Source of the DNA: Rhipidocladum racemiflorum
Lineage: Eukaryota > Streptophyta > Magnoliopsida > Poales > Poaceae
Direction of reading: 5' to 3'
NCBI GenBank assembly: GCA_036346355.1
Contig: CM070584.1
Span: 52,411,097 to 52,475,096, forward strand
DNA length: 64,000 nt
Below, in pieces: positions 55,268 to 64,000 of the stretch. Both the position numbers and the translations under genes were made by a program. Numbering within the stretch: position 1 is the stretch's first letter; every line of letters begins with the position of its first letter. The notes under the pieces are model-generated. The model worked only from the letters and a program-made list of their open reading frames with translations, was not told where the DNA came from and did not search any database.

Positions 55268-57670
55268 GGAACGCCGGAGCGACTTTTCAACGCCTCATGC
55301 AGAAAACTTTCCCAGATCAGATAGGTCGGAATCTAAAAGTCTATGCGGATGACATAGTAATCAAAAGCAAGCTTGCCTCGGGTCATGTCTCCGACCTCGA
55401 AGAAATTTTTTGTAACCTCAGTAAGCATCGAATAAAGATAAATCCAGATAAATGTGTCTTCGGTGTGAGGGTGGGCAAGGTGCTCGGCTACATGGTCGGT
55501 CCTGAAAAGGTTAGAAGATTGCCTAGAGGGGGGGTGAATAGGCTAATTTTAAATTAAAACAATTTGATGCAGCGGAAAAGGGTCGGATATTCCGAGTTAA
55601 TATCGGAACTTCCGAAATCTTCGGAACTTCCGTAATTACTTCGGACTATCTGATTTGCACTTGACAAAAAGAGTCAAGTAGAAAGAGCAATACGACAACT
55701 AGCTCTAGACAACTAAAAAATGCACTAAAGAAAATCAATAAGATTAATCAAGCAGCTAGAGACAAGAGAGAACACAATAGTTTGATTCCCGGAGTTCGGA
55801 TCCTTGAGGGGATAAATGACGTCTCCGTTGAGGAAGCTCCAAAGAGCCCGGGTCTTTTCCAACCCTTTCCTCCCAAACCTCGGTCACACTTGAGGCTTGG
55901 TTCCACTATTGGATCCTTTCCTTTCGGAGGCGGAGCCGGCCTTCACAAACTTCTCACGGCGTCCCACAATCGTTGGGGGCTCGTGAGCGACGCCTAGCCG
56001 TCTAGGAGTCCTTCAACCTCCAAGAGAAATGAATGCACTTGAATCTCGATCTTGGAGAGGTTCTCTACTTTTCTCAAGATGAAAAACAACTTAGCCCTTG
56101 ACTTTCAATCACACTTGACAAACTCTCACTCACTAAATGATCCCTAAGATCAAGGAAGAGAGAAAGCTCAAAGTATGCTCTAGAGAATATTCAAGGAGCT
56201 CAAGTATTCAGCCAAGGCAAGAGTGTAACCAAACAAAGGTGGAGATGGGGGGTATTTATAGTTTTGGTTCAAAACTAGTCGTTATCCCCGCACACAGCCA
56301 CACATCGGAACTTCCGATGCTAACTTCGGAACATCCGAAGAGCACAAACTACCAGACCTTGGAAAGCTTCCAACGGTCGAAAACTACAGGCATCGGAATA
56401 TCCGATAACAACTTCGGAACATCCGAAGAGACCCAGAGAGGGAACAAAGCTAATTACACTAAGTCCACATCGGAATGTCCGATATAAAATATCGGAACAT
56501 CCGAAACAAACAGAGAGTTCCCAAACTGGAAAACAACCACTTCGGAACTTCCGAAAAAGCAACTTCGGACAGTCCGAACTAGACAGAGAGCACCATAAGA
56601 CAGGACAGAACACATCGGAACTTCCGATGCCTACAATCGGAACATCCGAAGCTAACAGAGAGCTCCCAAGCTAAAGACCAATAGGTATCGGAACATCCGA
56701 ACAAGAAAATCGGAATGTCCGACCCTAAAAGAATACACCGGACAGAAGCACACCTACACTTCGGAACTTCTAAATCATCGGAATGTCCGATACAATATCG
56801 GAACATCCGACTTGAACTTTAACACAAACTCAATCCGAAGCTAGAGAGAACACTTCTAACCCTTGAGAGACTCGACTAAATTCATCTTGAGTGAGGAGAC
56901 CATCTCTAAGTCAATTTCAAAGCATCCCTCTTAATAGTACGGCAACCCTATAACTTCAACAAATCGAAAATTACGGTCGGAGATGCCGTTTTTCTCACTC
57001 TACGAAGCTTGAGGATACCCAATTTCATAGATGATCTCTTCTCGAACCTTTTACCTGTTCATGAACTAGTTGAACACATTAGAATCTTTAATCGTTTGTC
57101 ATTAATCATCCAAAACCAATTTAGGGGGGCCTAGATGCACTTTCAGGTCCACAGGGCATTAGAGCAAATCCAGAGAAGATTGAAACCATCGAGAGCATGC
57201 AGCCTCCTAGCTGCTTAAAGGAGGTCCAAGCCCTGACCGGACGAATGGAGGCTCTAAGTCGTTTTATTTCCCGGTTGGGCGAGTGTGGGCTGCCTTTCTT
57301 TAAGGCACTACGCAGAGACGATGATTTCGCCTGGACGGAAGAAGCTAACCACTCTTTTGAAGAGCAGAAGTAGTACCTGTCCAAGCCGTTCGTCCTAACT
57401 ATGCTTAGGTCGGGGGAAACCCTGCTGCTGTACTTGGAAGCAACCCCACAGGCAGCAACCGCTGTTTTAACAGTGGAAAAGGATGGGGCACAACGACCTA
57501 TTTACTATATCAACGAAGTGTTGTACGGGCCAAAGGAGCGTTACCCGGAGATCCAGAAGCTTTTATACTCGCTGTTGGTAGCGTCCAGGAAACTACGACA
57601 CTACTTTCAAGCCCATAAAATCATGATCCCAACCAATTTTCCACTTAAGGAGATTCTAAGAAACACAGAG
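55268..57670 (+). pseudogene. Gypsy pol part 2: reverse transcriptase catalytic part and RNase H start
   Basis: The frame resumes after the PIF insertion with NAGATFQRLMQKTF and the catalytic VYADDIVIKSK, through KCVFGVRVGKVLGYMVG, where the solo LTR interrupts at 55503. It continues at 57146 with PQGIRANPEKIETIESM, KEVQALTGRMEALSRFISRL, an in-frame TAG at 57371-57373, then LSKPFVLT and GETLLLYLEATPQAATAVL (RNase H start) and LRHYFQAHKI. Homology ends near 57665. The YADD motif is intact, but the gene is broken by stops and insertions. Confidence 0.88.
55503..57145 (-). mobile_element. Solo LTR (1,643 bp) with TCGGAA/TTCCGA palindrome array
   Basis: The sequence starts TGAAAAGG and ends CACTTTCA on plus, so it has TG...CA ends in either orientation, and is flanked by a perfect 5-bp duplication GGTCC (55498-55502 and 57146-57150). 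No internal element genes are present, so it is a solo LTR. The minus orientation, TGAAAGTGCATCTAGGCC to CACCCCCCCTCTAGGC..., matches a large class of grass Copia LTRs by my recollection; this family call is tentative. Between 56303 and 56812 there are 14 intact palindromes TCGGA(N)3TCCGA. Confidence 0.88.
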
Positions 57671-58253
57671 ACTTACGCATTACAGCGTTGGTGTATAGAA
57701 TAAATTGAAATTGTATTACTAATGTCTCGCTTTGTGTAGAATTTAATTGTGATATTTAATATAACAAAATACTGAAATCAATTTTAGGCACAATATGTCG
57801 ATTGCTCCACATTTATTTTTGGCGAGACCCTTTAGAATATCATGGATATATCACATAAAAGTTAGCAGTGCATATGAGACAAAGTTGCCCGACTAAGTGT
57901 TCTCAGATGCAATGAGAATTAAGTGAAGAGCAAAGGGAGGCTAAATATAGCTATAGCTCAATTTATTCTGGATCACCGAATCTACTTACTATCTGAAAGC
58001 ACATCTATAGCACTCGCCCTCGATTTTAAATTTAACTAGGTGTTATCCTGCACATTCATCTTGTGAAGGTGCTTGAACACGAACATTCAAATGACGTGTT
58101 TTGTTATGCCAATCATAACTCAAAGTCTGGTCTCGCACCATTTGTGCACTTGTAACTTCATTTCATACTTTACCTGATGAACTACCGATATTACAGAGGG
58201 CTTTTTCTTCAGTTCTGCGTTTTGATTCTTAAAGCATTGAAGGTATGTCTTTG
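57671..58253. other. AT-rich sequence, no supported gene
   Basis: This is non-coding sequence between the end of Gypsy homology and the second solo LTR. It continues on the other side of that LTR at 59626-59697. I see no terminal repeats or coding motifs. Confidence 0.5.
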
Positions 58254-59620
58254 TGTAGGATCGAAGTATACGAATATAGCAATCAGAGGGGGGTGAATGA
58301 TTGTGCGGAAGCTAAAACCAAATTCTTGATCTACTAAAAGTTCACCCCAAAACAGAACCAAATAATTGCCTCGTATTCGACAAAAAACAGAATGACATAG
58401 GTTCGGTAAAACGCGAATTCCCAGAGATCCAACCGTTGGAACGATCTGAAATGTGGACACAAGAAACTAGATTCCAATACGAATCGAATCCAAAAAGAAT
58501 CAGCTCGATCGGACTTACGGATCAAACGTTATGAACCTCGCAAGCTTGCTGTGACAGAAGATGACGAGAATACATCTAACTAGAATTGTAGCTCGCCGAA
58601 AGATTTGAAGAACTTGATCTTTATTTCTCCTTTCTTTTGTCTAAAGTACTCCAAACAAAAGAGTACAACCCTAAAGCTTGCTCAAAGCTTGATGCCCTTC
58701 AACAGAAGACAACCACTCCTATTTAAAGGAGCAAAACACAAGGAGTCATGAATACAATTCCTACTCCTAATCCTAGAAGGAGTCCCACTCCTAATCCTAG
58801 AAGGAGTATGTATTCAACACAACTCCTCTTGACCCAACCTGGCTGAGTACAACTCTTGCACGCGTATGGCAACCCTACCATACTCACGTGACTAACACTT
58901 TGCACGCGAATGACCTCCTGTCATTCTCACGTGACTAACCATTCCTCATGTGCACCATTCTCTTAGCCCGAACGTCCCGCATGACATCCTTGACCACCAA
59001 GACCTCAGTTCCCCCTGAACCTAGTCCCGAACCTCAGTTCCTCAATGAACCTAGTTCCGGTCCCGTCATCGACCACATTCGCCCTCGAGCAATACCTGCA
59101 CATGAACAAACCACAAAACGATTTCGAGCACAAGTCCGTGACTTGACTCAACATTAGTCCATGCAAATACTCACATGAGCATTGCATAAAGTTCGCTTGA
59201 AAACAAGCATCATGAAATTCTCACAAATTTCATAATCTCAAATTCAAACCAGAATTCAATTCCAAAATTGCTCAAAACCCTAATCGAGCAAAAAACCATT
59301 CACGCCGGACCAAAAATCCGGTCCGCGCAAGAAACGTGAAAACAGCCGTCAAAAATCCACCTTGCTTGTGGAGGGGAGAGTCCGTCGTACACGCGAAACT
59401 TACTGGTTTTAGAAGTTTCAGTCTGGCTAAAAATCGTTTGAAAACACGTTCACGGCAGACCAAAGAAAAACGGTCCGGCGTACAAGGGAAACTTACTGTT
59501 TCTTGAAAGTTTGGTCGACAAAAGAGAACTTCACTGTTTCTTGTCAAATTGTCGAACTCATGCACAAAACACATTTTCCAAGTTCAAATCTTAGCCAATT
59601 TTTCAGCACATGATTTCACA
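58254..59620 (-). mobile_element. Second solo LTR (1,367 bp)
   Basis: The element starts TGTAGGATCG and ends GATTTCACA, with a perfect 5-bp duplication CTTTG on both sides (58249-58253 and 59621-59625). An AGGGGGGTGAAT stretch near its plus-strand start resembles the other solo LTR's AGGGGGGGTGAAT, so the two are related in type but not close in sequence. No internal coding region is present. A duplicated CCTACTCCTAATCCTAGAAGG stretch (58760-58806) marks the interior. Confidence 0.85.
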
Positions 59621-59697
59621 CTTTGTAAGCAGCCACTGTTGCAAGCCATTTATAAAAGCTTTATTGCTGACGATTGCTAATGTTTTAGCCATTTATA

Positions 59698-61441
59698 ATA
59701 GCAACCTTTGGTCCATGTAGACCTAGCCGGACAGCAGCCAGTGATGTATGGGCTGTTTGGTTGCCTTCTCAGTTCAGCCAGGCTGCATGAGCTCAAACAG
59801 GCTGGTGGGAGTCAGGCTGAGTGGATGTAAGGAGATGTTGTTTGGTTGGTCGTATGAGGTTGGACAGGCTGCACAGAGATGTTGTTTGGTTGGCTGCACT
59901 GGAATGAAAGTGTGATAGGCAAATTCAAAAGAGGGATGAAATAAATTTTAAAAATACTAGAAAATCAATAATTTCACAAACGAAAATAAATTTTTTTAAA
60001 ATATATTCTAGAAAATCAATAAATTGAAAAACTAAAATTTTAATCTTTTGAAATTTATATAGCAAGTATGGTCTAGTTTTGTTCGAAAAAATATCAGGAA
60101 CACATAGGTGAAATCGGTTCGTTAATCGGAGATGTTAATCAAAAGATATAGCAAAGAAAAGAAGAAAATTAGATAATAAATGCTGATGTCAGCATGCATG
60201 CATGGCTCAGCAGAGCCTAGCTCTGGGGAAACGGTGGATTTTCTCGTTTCCCTGGAGCCAGGCTGAAAGGGGTGTTTTGCATCTGTAGAGCCAGGCTGAG
60301 TTGAATGAGAAGACAACCAAACACCCATCTTTTGCATCTGTAGATGCAAATCTCTTTAAATGCAGCCAACCAAACAAATTTCAAGAATACCAAAGAAATG
60401 TACCGCTACCAAAGAAAACGTTTCGCCCAAAATCGAGTAGTCGCACGCCTCTCCTTCAGAGTGGCAGTGGCCGTGTCAGCTTGTCCAGGCCACTGAGATA
60501 GCATGAACACAACATGGTAGATTAGAAGCCCTGAAACGCCACAAGACACCAAGATCTTCGTACCAACATGGTAGATTAGGAGCCCAGCTGACTCATCCAT
60601 GGTGGCCGCTAGGTAGGCGAAAGCAGGAGCTACCACTGCGCCGAGAATGATGAGCCTACTTGTGTGTATGTACGACTTGATCTTGTCGATGCTGATGACA
60701 GAGCTGCCACGGTCGAGATGAACGCTGAACCACAGGAGCACCGGCACAAGCTCCGGCACGCAGAATAGCACCACGTCTTCTCCCAGAAACTCTGCAGCCA
60801 TCGTGTGCACTGTCACCAGCAGCACCACAAGCGAGGTCTTGTGGAGCAACTCCGACGCCGGTGCTACGCCGGGAGAGACGCCAGCGGGCAGCCTCACCAT
60901 CATCAGCGTCAGTGCCCCCAGCATGGAGCTGAGGAAAAGGAGAAACTGAGAGACGATCAAGCTGTCGTCACGACGATACTGCCCTATCAAGCATAGTACC
61001 CAGTAGGGCATTACTGCTGTTGCCTTGAGCTCCTCAGGTTCCTTGGTCGTCTTCTCGCCATTGCCAGTACCAGCCCTACTACTGCGTGAGTTAGCCTCAT
61101 CGTCGCGCCGCTGCGATCCGCTTTGATGACTGAGCTCGTTGCACAGTGCGCCGATGAAGACAAGAGCCAAGTTGATCGATCTTAAGGAATGAGACATAAG
61201 ATATAAGGACAATAAAGGCTGTGCCGATGTAAATCTTCATGTTAGCAGGGCTTGTACTCGACTTGAATTGCGGCACTGGCAGGCCAAGGAAATCATACAA
61301 GAGCTTATTCATATAGCAAATAACAAACGGAATTATACCCGTGAAAAACAGCTGGTTCCCTTTATAGGCATTGAGTAACGGTTCCACTTGAAAATTGACA
61401 AAACTGCTAAAGAATAGCGGGAACACATGATCCGATTTCAT
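59698..61441 (-). pseudogene. Gene Y copy 3: deletion-frameshifted and MITE-interrupted
   Basis: The start ATG 61441 (MKSDHVFPLF) follows the same TGTGCTTCAG acceptor as in copy 2. The first segment (61441 to about 61150) has YKGNQLFFTGIIPFVICYMN and MKIYIGTAFIVLISYVSFL, then loses about a dozen residues relative to copy 2, which shifts the frame. From about 61165 a second open segment runs to 60406 and preserves helices scrambled in copy 2 (LTLMMVRLPAGVSPGVAPAS, LVVLLVTVHTMAAEF, LFCVPELVPVLLWF, SAGLLIYHVGTKILVSCGVSGLL). A MITE (about 59750-60378) replaces the 3' end, with the last ~40 bases of homology beyond it at 59698-59740. Function unknown. Confidence 0.7.
59750..60378. mobile_element. 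MITE-like insertion in the 3' end of Y copy 3
   Basis: Compared with copy 2, about 630 bases are inserted between GGACAGC(A/G) and the ACCAAAGAAAACGT region. The insert starts GGGCTGTTTGGTTGCC and ends GCAGCCAACCAAACA, forming short inverted ends with GTTTGGTTG. Inside, AGCCAGGCTG and TTGTTTGGTTGG motifs recur in both orientations. The target duplication is unclear because the flanks differ slightly. The superfamily is not assigned. Confidence 0.7.
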
Positions 61442-61589
61442 AAGCTTGGCTGAAGCACACAAGGGAGAGATGATCAGTACAGAGATCTCCGATTTCAAGT
61501 GCTATATTAGCGTGAAACAAAAGTGCAGTTTCCATTCATAAATACTCTCTTAGCGGGAACACATGATCCGATTTCATAAGCTTGGCAAG

Positions 61590-61819
61590 TTTCGTTTCTT
61601 CTCAAATTCCTCTCGTCCCGGTATATAGGCGCTCCGTTCCGCGTATCCGAATTCCGAAGAAGCTTGCATATATAATCCTTGCCAAGCATACTTAATTACT
61701 TGCTAACAAATTGCGAGCTGTTCTTTGGAAGAGTGCCAAGGAGGAGGACCATCCGACACGGTACGTACGTAAGGCCTACTGTACTATTTTATTATTACTG
61801 GGAGGTTTTTGCTCATATA

Positions 61820-61870
<51 letters not shown>

Positions 61871-63060
61871 TTATTTACGCGAATTCTGTTCATGTCCTTG
61901 TAAAGAATAATGTTTGTTTACCGCGCCGTGGCTTGTTTGCGTGGCGAGCCTTGCTGGTTTTACTCCGAAATCAGCTCAAGTCCTGTGAAGTATTGAGAGA
62001 AACCAGAGGCAGAGGGGACACCGTATATAAGGTAAAAGCCGGCACAAAACAACCGTATGTTACGATCCCGTTTGATTACCACAGATGAACACCAACACAA
62101 AGTAGCTAGATTGCCAAGCCAAACGCGGGATACAAGGTACTTTGAGGTACAGATTTGGGGAATTGGAAGCAAGGACTGGGAAGAGCAATTATACTGGGAA
62201 GAAGCAGGGGACGGGGAATCAGAGAAAGAGAATTTGGGGAAGAGGCAGCAGTAGGGAAGAAGGAGCCGAGGCCAATGCTTGCCCTTGCGTGTAGGGTTGA
62301 CAAAAAGGCTTGTTAGGACTTGAATCAAAATTACTTTGACTACAGTTGTTAATATGTTCATAATTGAAATAAATCCATTTTGAGAAAAAAATTAATGAGG
62401 TTGGCTCAATAGTGATTCGTTAGCTCGAATTTGAAATAACCATTTAAATAATAAATAAAATGATTTTATATCAATTATATAAAGAGAGGTGCTTCTATGC
62501 TTTTCCTCCTAATACAAGTTGCACAAATTTTGAAGCAAACAAAAAGGTATAAATTTTGAAAGAAACCTAATAATAACTCGTTAAACTCAATAGCTAACCC
62601 TACTTGCGTGCCGAGCCCACTTGCTTTTCATTCCAGCAGCTCAGCTTCCAAGGGCTCACTCCCCTCGGCCTTCCTCACCATCCGTAGCTGCCTCACCCTT
62701 GAGGGTTTAATTCGTTCGATAGGTGTGGTGGGAGTGTCTTTGTGTGTGTCTGGGGATGGGATCAAGGGAGAGGCTATAGTTGGATAGGAGTGTTAAGATC
62801 TGTGTGTTTCTCGTCTGCAACGGTAGACAGATAACACAGGATCGAGAGTTTGCTCTTCCTGTTTCTTTGTTGCCGATACAGTCTGTAGCGCATACGGCAT
62901 GGCTCTGTAGCAAACCAGGACGCTGCGATCCTTTCTGTTGCTTCCGTTCCCTGGCTGTTGTAATCTGTACTCTTCTGATGACTATATAAAGCATGCAACT
63001 GCAACACATCAAGAGCTGGAACACTTTTAAGGAGCTTGTTGGATGAGCAAAAACAAGGGG
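61590..63060. repeat. Duplicated module, copy 3, inverted relative to 41350-42260
   Basis: On the minus strand this region matches 41580-42250 (61590-62280) and 41350-41480 (62935-63060). About 650 bases at 62281-62934 have no counterpart and look like ordinary AT-rich sequence. A ~50-base (TA)n run lies at 61818-61868. The left junction with Y copy 3 contains a 34-base copy of nearby Y sequence (61553-61589). No coding gene is supported. Shared landmarks include GCGCCGTGGCTTGTTTGCG and the AAATTTGGGGAA-type region. Confidence 0.7.
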
Positions 63061-63407
63061 CATTGTCGCAGCATAATCATGGCATGCAGCGCAGCTCGCC
63101 GGACTAGAGCGTCGCTGCGGCGTTGTAGACGATCATCTGCGCCCGGACAGCCGCCATGCTTAGGACCTGGCAGTCTGCAGCGGCGCGGCATTTCTGTGAT
63201 TAGGAAACTTCGATGAACTAAAATCCATGCTTTTCCGTTACATATAGAAACCGGAAGTAAACGAATGCGGAACAGAGTATTTCTTTTTTTGAAAACAAGA
63301 ACAGAGTATTTCTCTTGAGAGGGGATTTGCACTTACTCTTTACCCACGGATATATCTGCAGATTCACCCGTGGCCAACTCGAATTAAATTACTCATTGCA
63401 GTTAGGA
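63061..63407. other. Sequence upstream of gene X3
   Basis: The last ~70 bases (from 63338) are the leader shared with X1. The rest is single-copy-like, with no supported gene. Confidence 0.5.
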
Positions 63408-63770
63408 ATGGCTGCTCTGGATCTTGACATCGGCGACGGCGTACTTCCCGAGCTTGGGACGGGCAGGCGGGTGGAATGGCTGGCTGGCGCCATTGGCTTC
63501 GCCACCGCGTGCATGGCAGCTGCCGCGGCTTTCTACAAACCGCCGTCCGGCATCTTCAACGACCACAAGCGCGCCTACTATGTCGGCATCGTTTCCGCCG
63601 GCGTTGCAGGCTTAGGGGAGGTGTGTGCTGCGGCCATCTGGTTGTCTGGCGGCCATCAAGCAGGCGGGCACGGGCAGCAGCGCCTTGCACGCCGTTGCGT
63701 CCTGTGCGCTTCCTTCCTCCCGTTGGCATTCATCGCCGGCATCGGTGGAGTTCACATGATTGTGAAGTAA
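63408..63770 (+). CDS. Gene X3: small three-helix membrane protein, near-identical to X1
   Basis: The frame from ATG 63408 encodes 120 residues with the same layout as X1: an acidic N-terminus (LDLDIGDGVLPELGTG), helices near 28-47 (WLAGAIGFATACMAAAAAF), 61-84 (VGIVSAGVAGLGEVCAAAIW) and 98-119, and a His/Gly/Gln loop. It differs from X1 by one codon (Gln-Val versus Leu near residue 4-5) and about a dozen substitutions, mostly conservative (for example Val to Ala, Gly to Ala). The frame is open upstream to 63315, but the X1 comparison favours this start. A polyadenylation signal AATAAA lies at 63912. The duplicated region continues to the window end. Family and function are not recognised. Confidence 0.72.
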   Translation: MAALDLDIGDGVLPELGTGRRVEWLAGAIGFATACMAAAAAFYKPPSGIFNDHKRAYYVGIVSAGVAGLGEVCAAAIWLSGGHQAGGHGQQRLARRCVLCASFLPLAFIAGIGGVHMIVK

Positions 63771-64000
63771 GAATTGCTGCCCCGGCCTTTATTACCTGTT
63801 CGTACTAGTCGTCAACAAAGTGGGAGCATCATCCACAATATATTTGGTTTGTACTTGGTTTTTGTTGAACGGATGTGTTGTTATGTCTAACGGTTTACTT
63901 GTTGTGTCAATAATAAAGAAAACAACTAAATATGAGGTATTCGTTGCCTTTGTTGCTGAGGGCGAGTTTGGTGTCTCTTTTCTGTTGCACCGTAAACTGT

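Larger units (their letters stand above)
48123..57670 (+). mobile_element. Ty3/Gypsy fragment (protease end to RNase H start), split by two insertions
   Basis: Gypsy pol homology occurs in three collinear pieces: 48123-49086, 55265-55502 and 57146-57670. Removing the PIF/Harbinger element (49087-55264) and the solo LTR (55503-57145), each with its target duplication, restores a continuous reverse transcriptase region. No LTR of this Gypsy element is visible. The homology stops abruptly near 57665 in the RNase H region. It is therefore an old internal fragment with in-frame stops. Confidence 0.88.

Noticed and set aside
48141..57670. An endogenous pararetrovirus
   Set aside because: The order and motifs are those of Ty3/Gypsy pol; no movement or coat protein is visible.
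1..64000. tRNA, rRNA or snRNA genes
   Set aside because: I looked for conserved tRNA box motifs and rRNA segments by eye and found none that could be supported; a dedicated scan (for example tRNAscan-SE, Infernal) would be decisive.

Overview
This window is plant nuclear DNA, almost certainly from a grass (Poaceae). The evidence is the set of grass-type mobile elements (Copia and Gypsy LTR elements, a CACTA element, a plant DD39D mariner, a PIF/Harbinger element, Stowaway and (TA)n-flanked repeats) and spliced genes with GT-AG introns. Nothing suggests an organelle, bacterium or virus. I cannot name the genus.

Layout. 0-7.9 kb: a repeat-rich block with three ~192-bp tandem units, a 15-copy ~186-bp satellite (1181-4046) with an alternating two-unit higher-order pattern, a non-satellite interruption carrying a decayed first exon related to a PIF/Harbinger ORF1 (4617-4966), and a small two-exon GRF-type zinc-finger gene (6037-6614). 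8-15.3 kb: a complete Copia element (7994-15292; 217-bp LTRs with two differences; 5-bp TSD GTTTG) with a badly damaged coding region. 16-31.1 kb: a small membrane-protein gene (X1), Micron-like tandem repeats, a Stowaway MITE, the 5' stub of a second membrane-protein gene (Y), then a 5'-truncated mariner whose transposase intron holds an 11,001-bp CACTA element (19454-30454, TSD TTT). The CACTA carries a TNP2-type transposase and a second gene ending in a Ulp1-like protease domain, both decayed.

32-39.4 kb: a decayed membrane-protein gene (Z) and an older minus-strand Copia element (33007-39426). 39.7-46.3 kb: a broken Y copy, a Stowaway MITE at the same place as in the first Y copy, a duplicated module, a (TA)n-bounded inverted pair of Micron-like repeats, and an intact ~10-helix membrane-protein gene (W, 45254-46315). 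48-57.7 kb: a Gypsy pol fragment split by a PIF/Harbinger element (49087-55264, TSD TGA) and by a solo LTR (55503-57145, TSD GGTCC). 58.2-59.6 kb: a second solo LTR (TSD CTTTG). 59.7-63.8 kb: a third Y copy, broken and MITE-interrupted, the duplicated module in inverted orientation, and X3, a near-identical copy of X1.

The host content is therefore a local cluster of small multi-pass membrane protein genes (X, Y, Z, W) that has been duplicated, inverted and filled with nested transposons. W, X1 and X3 are the only members with undamaged reading frames. The best-preserved mobile coding set is the PIF/Harbinger pair: a three-exon ORF1 (Myb/SANT-like) and a DDE transposase with its catalytic residues. 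Nearly all other transposon genes carry stops or frameshifts. No single clearly new system is proven. The strongest candidates for a second look are the dimeric satellite, the CACTA-in-mariner-intron nest, the internal CACTA motif block, the ORF1 exon inside the satellite, and the long hairpin at 42.9-43.6 kb.
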